Below are positions 21,468 through 30,400 of a stretch of 64,000 bases of DNA, one piece after another; within the stretch, counting starts at the first letter, position 1, and each line of letters begins with the position of its first letter. Under the pieces are notes generated by a model, which made no database searches, had not been told where the DNA came from, and saw only the letters and a list, made by a program, of their open reading frames with translations. Origin of the DNA: Pisaster brevispinus (taxonomy: Eukaryota; Echinodermata; Asteroidea; Forcipulatida; Asteriidae); contig JAMKCF010000020.1 in assembly GCA_023634235.1 (NCBI GenBank), positions 3,782,001 through 3,846,000 on the forward strand, given 5' to 3'. A program made the position numbers and the translations under genes.

Positions 21468-24400
21468 TTTTGGGGGGACATCAGATCAAACTCACAAAAA
21501 CAAAAGAAACATACCAACTGCCCAAGATCGCACTTATGGCTTTTCAAACCAAAGATACATGGTAACACCAAGTTACGTCAGTGTAAAAAACATTATAGGG
21601 ACCTCAATTCAGCATGCTTCTAAGGCTAAAAACATTTGAAATTTGGTTCAAGAATGCCCCACAGTTTTGACAAATCCTGGGGAAAACTTTAGACAAAACA
21701 TGCACGCAATCACACGTAGGCCCTTCAAACAAGTCAAACAGGCAGGTTCAATGTAAAAATAACAAATTCTGTCTTTCCTTCATGCCCTGAATCCCAAGTG
21801 TTGTGTCTGGAACGACCATATAAATGCCATACATCAGCGCGCTTATGTCATGTTTGTATTGACAAATCCCTTTGTTTACTAAGAGCTTTATAGCCACATC
21901 CATGTTGACTTTATTTGGTAGAATCAATAACAAATACAAATTATGGAAATGCGCAGTCTGTTTCTCCAATAGCTTCCGTCTCAGTGTGCATTGTATTTTT
22001 AAGGGTGTACTTCTGGTAATTACTCCACGAGTTAACGACCATAAAAACTTACTTGGTAAAGAGCACCGGAGAGCTGGTGATGTTATAAAACGATTTGAAA
22101 TAACTCCCTTTGAAGTAATGTAGTTTTAGAGAAAGAGGTAATTTTTCACCCCAAATTTTGAATCTGAGAAAGGCTTCAGGCATGAAGCCTTTCTCAGGCA
22201 TCTGAAAGCACACAGTTCTCAGGCATCTGAAACCACACAGTTCAATGCAATAATGGGTTTTTTCCCTCATTATGTGCTTGCAACTTCGATGACCAATTGA
22301 TGAGCCCAAATTTCCACAGGTTTACTATTTTATGCATATGTTGGGATAGTAATAGTGGCTTCTTATATAGCGCTCATATCCGTCACTCAGTGACGCTCAA
22401 GGCACTTCAACATAAAATATTTTCCTGCAAGGTATTTTGGGGCTACGTTTGAAGTATGAGACCTACTCCTTTACATAGCACCATGTAATGGTTAACAAGG
22501 TGCTGTGGCGTGATATGCTGCCAATCAAACCAGGAACACCGGGGCGGACCCCTTCTCTTTTCGATAAGTGCACTGGGTTCTTTAATGTGCGTTACACAAC
22601 ACACGGGACCAACGGCTTTACGTCCCATCCGAAGGACGAAGCAATCATGGTTAAGTGTCTTGCTGAAGGACACAAGTGTCACGACCAGGACTCGAACCCA
22701 CACTCTGCCGATCAGAAACACCAGAGCTTGAGTCCGGTGCTCTTATCCGCTCGGCCACGACACGCCACAAAGTGAGGATACTGGTCTTTGACAATTACCA
22801 AAAGTATACGCTGCCTTTAAGCTGTTGACACTCCCATGTGAACGAAGCCTCAAAATACACACAGAACAGTCGCCATCAGATGTTAGTGTAAAAGTAAAAT
22901 TGATCTTCAATCATTCCTGTGTGGGGAAACCTTTCTGTGAGAGTCAAAACATACATTGACGGCTCAGGGCTAGAAGGTCTTTAGTGCAGTTTGTATGGAT
23001 TTCATTAAATTGGTTTTGCACATTTTGGAGCTCCTGGTAAATGGAGTTTATTGATCAAGAGTGGTCTCCAAAGTAATTGCTTGGCAAAACGAAACAGTCA
23101 TTTTTCAAAGTAAAACATTTTATTTGTAGATTTTGTTAATTTTTTTTACATTTCTTTTTCAATTAACGCCCTTTTAGTATTATATTTTAAAATTACACTC
23201 AAAAGAGAAACAATAATACCTGAAATAGATATGGAAAAGGCTAGACTGAAGAGGAAAATGGGTTTTGTCCTTTAACCGACAGGTTCAGTCTGACAATAAA
23301 ACATTTCTTAACAGTTCAGACAGGCAATACCACCTTTTGATCATTATGAATATGAAATTGCAATTAATGACTTTATAGCACTGAGCCATCGACATGTAGG
23401 TTGGGTCCGTGTGTCAGAATGCAATGGAATATTGTATCGTACATAATAACATTCTTTTTAATTTGAAGTAGCTCTCGAGTCAATGTTAGAATCAATGCAG
23501 AATTGTACATACATGTAGTCACTATGGTTGAGTTGCAATGTGCAGTGCAATGTAACACTGTTCAAGATGGTTGTGCTCGTAGATTCTAGAGACTCTACAT
23601 AAATGTACAGTATGTTCACTTCTTCTTCCATGCACTGGGCCAAATGTTCGTACTAACTATAGCAGGAAATTTGCTTATAAATGGTAAGCGTATTTCACAG
23701 GTTAGCAAGAAAAATAGGCAGCCGCCAGCTTGCGCAATATTCACCATGGATTTGCATTGTTGCATCATTCATTTTCATACAGTAAGCACTGGAAGGTTAG
23801 CATGCTATTTTGTGTGCTTACGGTTAGCAGGGCTATGAAATGGAAACTCGCGCAGTAATCGGCCGTTAAGCGGCTCCTTGTATTGAGAGCTATAGTTGCA
23901 ACATGGAGGGACCAGTTTTCTGTGGTCTTTGCTGGGCGCCATTTTCGGTCCAAATGCAGCACAATCCAATGTGTATTCTACAGTAGTCTGGCACCCTGTG
24001 TGCACACATGCCTTTTTTTGGACCGAAAATGGCTTCTAACATTTTAAGCATGTCGCCACTCTCTCAATACACAGGTCTGCCTCCATGCTTTATGGACATT
24101 GTACGTGTGTACACGTATGTAATGCAGGAGGCTGGTTTAATAATTTAGCATTGAAAGTGTGGACAAAAATCCCACATGTGCATAGCTGTAATTACAGAGG
24201 GTTTGCCCTGGCTTTGTCTGCCAGATACTGTTCAACCATTGTACCATCTGTCCATAATCAATCATAATCTAGTTAGAGCTTGGAGTACATGTAAATGACT
24301 TCAGATCATGCCCACTCCTCTCCATTCTCGTCTGGCCAGACTTGGGAAATGACTTTCTGGAAATGAGATCAATAATGTAAAGGCAGAAGGTAGTGATCAT

Positions 24401-27400
24401 AATCCATTCATAGAGCTTGAGGAATGCAAAATTAAACAAACAGTAACAGAGGGTTGAACCTTGCTAATTCCTGTTTTCCCAAGGTGCTTGTGTACAGTGT
24501 GAATGCAACTCGCTCAACCCTGAGTAAATGCTTGCATAACTATTGTTTTCCTCTCAGAGCACTCATCTGTGCAAAGCAGGCCTGATGCATCACAGAGGCA
24601 ACAGAGGCAATTGCCTCCAATGCCCCTGGTCATTGCCTTGGTGCCCCTTGAAATGTTCCAATAGAAATTTGCAGTTTCCTCAGTCATAGAGGCTGATGAC
24701 TGGTTTAGCACTTTCACAGGTTTGCTATTTCATGTACATGTGTTGGAACACATAAAGTGCAGATTCTGGTCTGTGACGAATGTTGTTCGTGCTTTTAAAA
24801 AAAAACAGTATTGAAACAGTATTGAAACAGTGTTTGCATTTTAAAAACTTTGAACTTTCTTATAACAATTTGCTTCTGTACATTGTCTATAGGCCTTTTT
24901 CATGTAACACTTGCCTAATTTCTTTGATATATTTTTTTTGCAGTATGGCATATGGCAAATCATTTGGTTGGGATGGAACATCTTCATCATATGCCTGTAT
25001 CTTGAAGTAGGAGCTCTAAGTGTAAAGGTGGGTACAGAGCAGTAATAATAGTCACTAACTGGTCTCTCATCAGAGGGCACACTTGGTGGTCTAATGGAAG
25101 ACATGTACACAGGGGGGGGGGGGGGGGTGTGGATAACTCTTGAGCAATGCACAATTAAACAAACATGTAGAGTCACTTCCTCCTCCACCATTTTTTGCTT
25201 GGTATGTGCATGTGGCATGGCGTACCCACCCCCCCCCCCCCACCACTGTGTCTTCATTGTGACTTAAGCCGTGTTCACATTGGACTTTTGTTGTTGTTAG
25301 AGTACCGCGACTTTTCTGTAGAATGACAAAATTTAATCCAATGGGGATGCATGGTAAACTGACTACCCTGTCAACTTACCACGATCGTGATGTAAAACTA
25401 ACAGGCCGAAAGAAGTGGCGGAAGACTTACGCGCAGCCACGGTAACTTATCAGGGCCGCTAAAAAGTCCAATGGGAACAGCTCCGCGCTGTAAACCTACC
25501 GCGACCACGCTGAAAAACGCTACGCAAACAACACCACTTTCCGTGTGGCCGCGGAAGAAAAAGTCCAATGGGAACACGGCTTTAGAATATGAGGAATTCT
25601 TTAGAGGATTTTATGGGAAGGGTGTATTTCTGTACCAGAGGAAAAGAGTGTGTTGAAGCTTTCTCTATGGTTGAAGTATGGGAAGTGGGGTGGGACACCC
25701 TCTGCCAGGTATCAGGCATGGTACATGTATACCACCGTGGCACTGAAATTCACAAGATTTTATGGTGTACAAAGAAATTCAAGATAACTTTCATTGTGAC
25801 TATTTTCTTGCCTTATATAAGTTTAGTTTATTTTGTAGAGGATGACATTGTCCTTTGATTGTTTTTCCATGGAGGTCTGTTTCTACCTCCTTGTTTTTTT
25901 CACAGTTGTTTTGTTTGCTTTTACCAAATTGAAGCTTGGAGGTTGGACACATTAAGACAGATTAACATACATGTATATTAGAAAACATTGTTTGTGTATG
26001 AAGTAAACCTTTGTTACGTGGACAAAATGTGAATACAAGTTTTCTCAACTGTACATGTACTGTAGTCTTAAAAGAAAAACAGCTTTTAAAAAATGATGGA
26101 AAACAATCACAACGTACACTATATACATGTACAAATTAGTCATTAATTATTAAAAATCCCATCGAAAGGAGACAGCAAGTTAAAGGTAAAATGGGACATG
26201 TCCATCGATCTGTGGTAGTTGCATGGTGGTTTGGAAGACTTCACAATGAAATGATTGTCATGTAATGTTTGTGCTGTTGCTGTTGCTGCAGCTTAACCCT
26301 AACCCCCATTAGGGTCTCTCAACATACCCTGCCAAATACAACAGAATGCAACACAGTTGAAATGAGAACCATGCCAAATGCAACAAAATGCAACAAGGGA
26401 TATTGTTGCAATGTGCAGGCATGCTGTTTGGGAAAGGACTGAGCAATGGTGTTTGCCCTGCTAAATGCAACAGTATGCATAAGTGTAATGTTTAACTGTC
26501 ATTATACAGTCTTTTGAATATGATTTGAATTATGATTCTTACCTAATATTACATCATACTTCTCAATACTTTTCCCATAAAAATATTTTGAAATACCCAT
26601 TATAAGTTGTTCAGATACAATAGAAGCACCCGAACCATTATGAAGTCACTTCACTGCTGAATGCAACAAATTCAGTCAAAGAATGACATCTGAGTTGACT
26701 GCCAAATGCAACAGATCACAACAACTATTACCATTTGGTGCATATTGTTGCATTTAGCATGGTTAGGGTTAAACGATGTACATGTAGGATACGACCAACA
26801 ATGACGCTTTATTTTCAAATTAACCCCCCCCCCCCCCAGAAAAGTAGCAACATCCTCAGCATGGGCACCACTAGTAAAAGTTGGTGGTTGTCGCACGGTT
26901 TTGGGTGTGAAGTCGACAGTAAAACAACCACAACGTTCCGAGGGACAATGAGCACAATCTTTACGGAACAACTGTCCGTCAATGGGTGTGTGCTGGACGG
27001 GAAGATCACAGAAGTCATACACGCTGGCGTGCAAATACTGTTTGCGGTAAGTTGAACGGCCAGCCAAAAAGTGTGTACCCTTGCATGAAGTCGTAGTTGT
27101 AGGAGGTAATTAAAACTGTTTGATGGTACAAACTTTTTATGTTGTGGTGATTAAAAGGAACAAAATTTGTTCTTCCCGTTACCTATTGATAAACCCGGCC
27201 ATGTGTTTACATACATTCTTGGGTATCTGGTAACGATCTAGGCCCATTTTCATAGAGCTGCTTATAGTAGAATGATTAATTTTCAAAATTGCCATAATCA
27301 GGCACATGCTGAATTGCAACCATTTACAATTAAAAGGTCAAACATACAGAAATTTTGAGATTTTAGTTAAAAAACACACAACTGTGTATTTCAATTATAT

Positions 27401-30400
27401 TGAAAAAAAATTGAGGCAGAAAATATTTCCTAAGGGATTTCTGCTAAGCAAAAAAGCGAGTGTGAGATGGTATTTGGATTGGTTACCTTATTCTAGTAAG
27501 CAGAAATGTTTTGTGTTGAGCTAATCTTTATGCTTAAGCAGTTCTATGACATTGGGCCCTGACAGTTGCAAAAAAAATATCGTTCAATGAGACTGTTATA
27601 CTTATAAATGTTTGTGTGAATGCAAAACTTTCATCCAAAACCAAGCAGTCGATCACTGTAATGGGGAAACAACAATGGCGGTCGTTGACAGAAATATTGC
27701 TTCACTGTTCCTCACGGCACATCGCACAGGAACATAATTCACGTTATATGTACATGTATTACCTGGGTAGTTTCAACTGAATACCCGAGGCAATTTCTTG
27801 TACAAACGGGGCAATGGGGCATGATTAATGTACCCCGTGGGGCACATCACTTATGTACAGCACATTACACGATTGGTTCTCAACCAATAAAGTTCACAAT
27901 CTATTATAGTAATGTACCATACTTTTTGAGGCTTTGCATGGTGAGGTATCAATGTATATTCGGTTTGCGGTAACACCATCACTTGCTATGTAGATTTGTT
28001 CGTAGAGAACTAAGTAATGTACCTTGTGTTATGTGGCTAAAGCTCATTGCTTAATGAGCCAATGTGTTTTGTGTTGTCCCCACAGATCTTTGGAATTATT
28101 GGTGCTATTCTAGTCAATTTGAAGTTTGCGGAAGAGGAAGATAGTTGTGAGTATTCATCTTATTTTCATGGCTTCAAATTCTATTAATTTAACCAGGGAA
28201 GAGATATTTCAATTTTTTATCTGAATTCTGACTTTTTAAATCTTCCTGGTGAAGAAATCTTCCTGGTGAAGAAATCTTCCTAGTGAAGAAATCTTCCTGG
28301 TGAAGATATTTTCCTTGGCCCAATTACATAGTGCTGCTTAACGGCCGATTGTGTGCTTACTGCGCGATTTCCATTTCATAGCGCTGCTAACCGTAAGCAC
28401 ACGAAAAGGCATGCTAACCTTCCGGTGCTTACTGTATGAAAATAAATGACGTTACAATGCAAATCCATGGTGAACATGCAAGATGGCTGCCTAATTTTCT
28501 TGCTAATCTGTGTGAAATACGCTTACACTTAAGCAAATTTTTCTGCTATAGTTAGCATGAAAATGTGCTTACCGTTAAGCAGCGCTATGAGATGGGGCCC
28601 TTGTGAAAAAAATCAGCTGTTATTTTTCCCGGATGTAAAAAAAACAAACCTTTCTTTGATCTACTTCTCTAGTGCTGAAAGGACACTGTTGTTAAAAGCT
28701 CTGTGAAATCTAAACACGCACAAAAAGAACTATGCTTTCCAGAATAAGGTTACCAGTCAAACTAGCATACCACAAGTACAATTCATGACTGGTATTCTGC
28801 TCATTTCTGCTCAGCAGAATTTTTTTTAGCAATAGTTCTGCTTAAGCAGCTCTATGAAATTGGGTGTCAGGCTTTTTTGTCACTAATGAGTTTCACCTCT
28901 GATTCAGCAGAATGAGTTTATAGTGCACACTCATACGAGTGACAGTGCTCGAAATGAACACTGGAGTACTAGCCAGTGTTCACTCCATTTTTTGTATCAT
29001 CAGGCCACTGCCCACAACCATGCAAGTCCGGCAGTTTCCAAACATACTTCAAAAAGGGGGACTGTCGGCATGATAACAGTAGAGCTGCCAACTTTCTCCT
29101 TGATTCTGCTCAGAGTTCCCTGAAAATATACCAATCTTTCCATGTTCTGGTGAACAAATTCCTGATCATGAAAACTTTTTCCATTTTATGTTGAATGTAA
29201 TTCTAAGAGCGGAGGGACTGCCCCGTGGGGCCCGGCGGAGCTCCGCTCCCCACGGCCTGGCCCGGCCTTCACGGTGCCCGACTCCGGGAGATCCCAGCAG
29301 ACGGGACTTTTCTCCCTGATTGTTGTACAAAATCTCCCAGATTGCAAGATGCAAATGTTGGCAGCTCTTTGATAACAAACCTAGGGCTGTACAATGAGTT
29401 ATGAAAAATAACCCAGCTACTGCATGCGATCCCGTGGTTTTGAAAACAGCCATAGTACCTTCGAGCTGTTCAAACATGAGACATTGCATTATGTACTTGA
29501 TGTGAACTTATCAGTGGTTGATTGTTTCTTTTAAACTAGAACTCAGGGAAATTATTACACTTGGTAAATTCCAAAATGATTTTAAGACTTACTTATTTAA
29601 AGCCAAATATTATTAAGGCAGTAAGGGGTGGTCACCATTTTGTTTTTCTCTCCTGAGACTTCATCTTTACTTTCTCTTGTTTCACTCTCAGTATTATTTT
29701 TATTGGCTGTAGGTTTTAGTGATGGCTTTTAATTATTGGCATTTCAAATACATTTTACTGGCTTTTTATCTCATAATTTTCCTGTCTTTATTTTTAAATT
29801 GTTCCTGTAGTGGTTTTGAATGGTACTTTTTAATGTAACTATGTCCTAAAATAATGTGTGTAAAGAGCCCAAGTGCTTGTTTTTTTAATGAATTTTGTTG
29901 CTATATAAATAATGTAAATACTATTTAGAGACAAGCATGCCTTCAAGCTTATCTTCGTTTAATGTTTCATTCATTTACAGTTGATTTTATTGGTGGATTT
30001 GACTCCAACTATTCGAGTTATAATTCACATGCCCAACAGAAGGAACCCAACGTACCCCTGCAACCTATCTATATGTAAGTTTTGAGTTGTCTTTATTCTT
30101 AACACGTTGACTGCTGCCTACGAGTATATTCGTAGTAACAGGTGTAACGGATTCTGCCACTATGAGTATACTCGTAGAGAATGAAAGGTTTTTGTATTGT
30201 TAACTGAATACACTGGCATCACTGAGAACGCAACAAATACGCTTCTGGCAGTGGTGAGTGTTTCTGCTGTTGGTATGCGCGCATGCGCACCACACTTGGC
30301 AAATGGGTACGCCCTACGAATCTATGCAGGCATGCAACTCTTCCGCGTTTCCGCGGATTTCCGCGTTTTAAAAAAAAATGATCGTAAAATTAATTGTTTG

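Noticed and set aside
22488..22775. Overlapping 70-95-codon frames on both strands
   Set aside because: They fall in the SINE; the same peptides appear at the other SINE copies (57401-57694).
25471..25858. Plus-strand frames near 25.5-25.9 kb
   Set aside because: They overlap the GC-rich inverted-repeat element; no splice borders compatible with NKAIN and no family similarity.
26280..26320. Interstitial telomere repeat
   Set aside because: Only one or two CCCTAA units, fixed at the ends of an element that occurs twice, next to TTAA.
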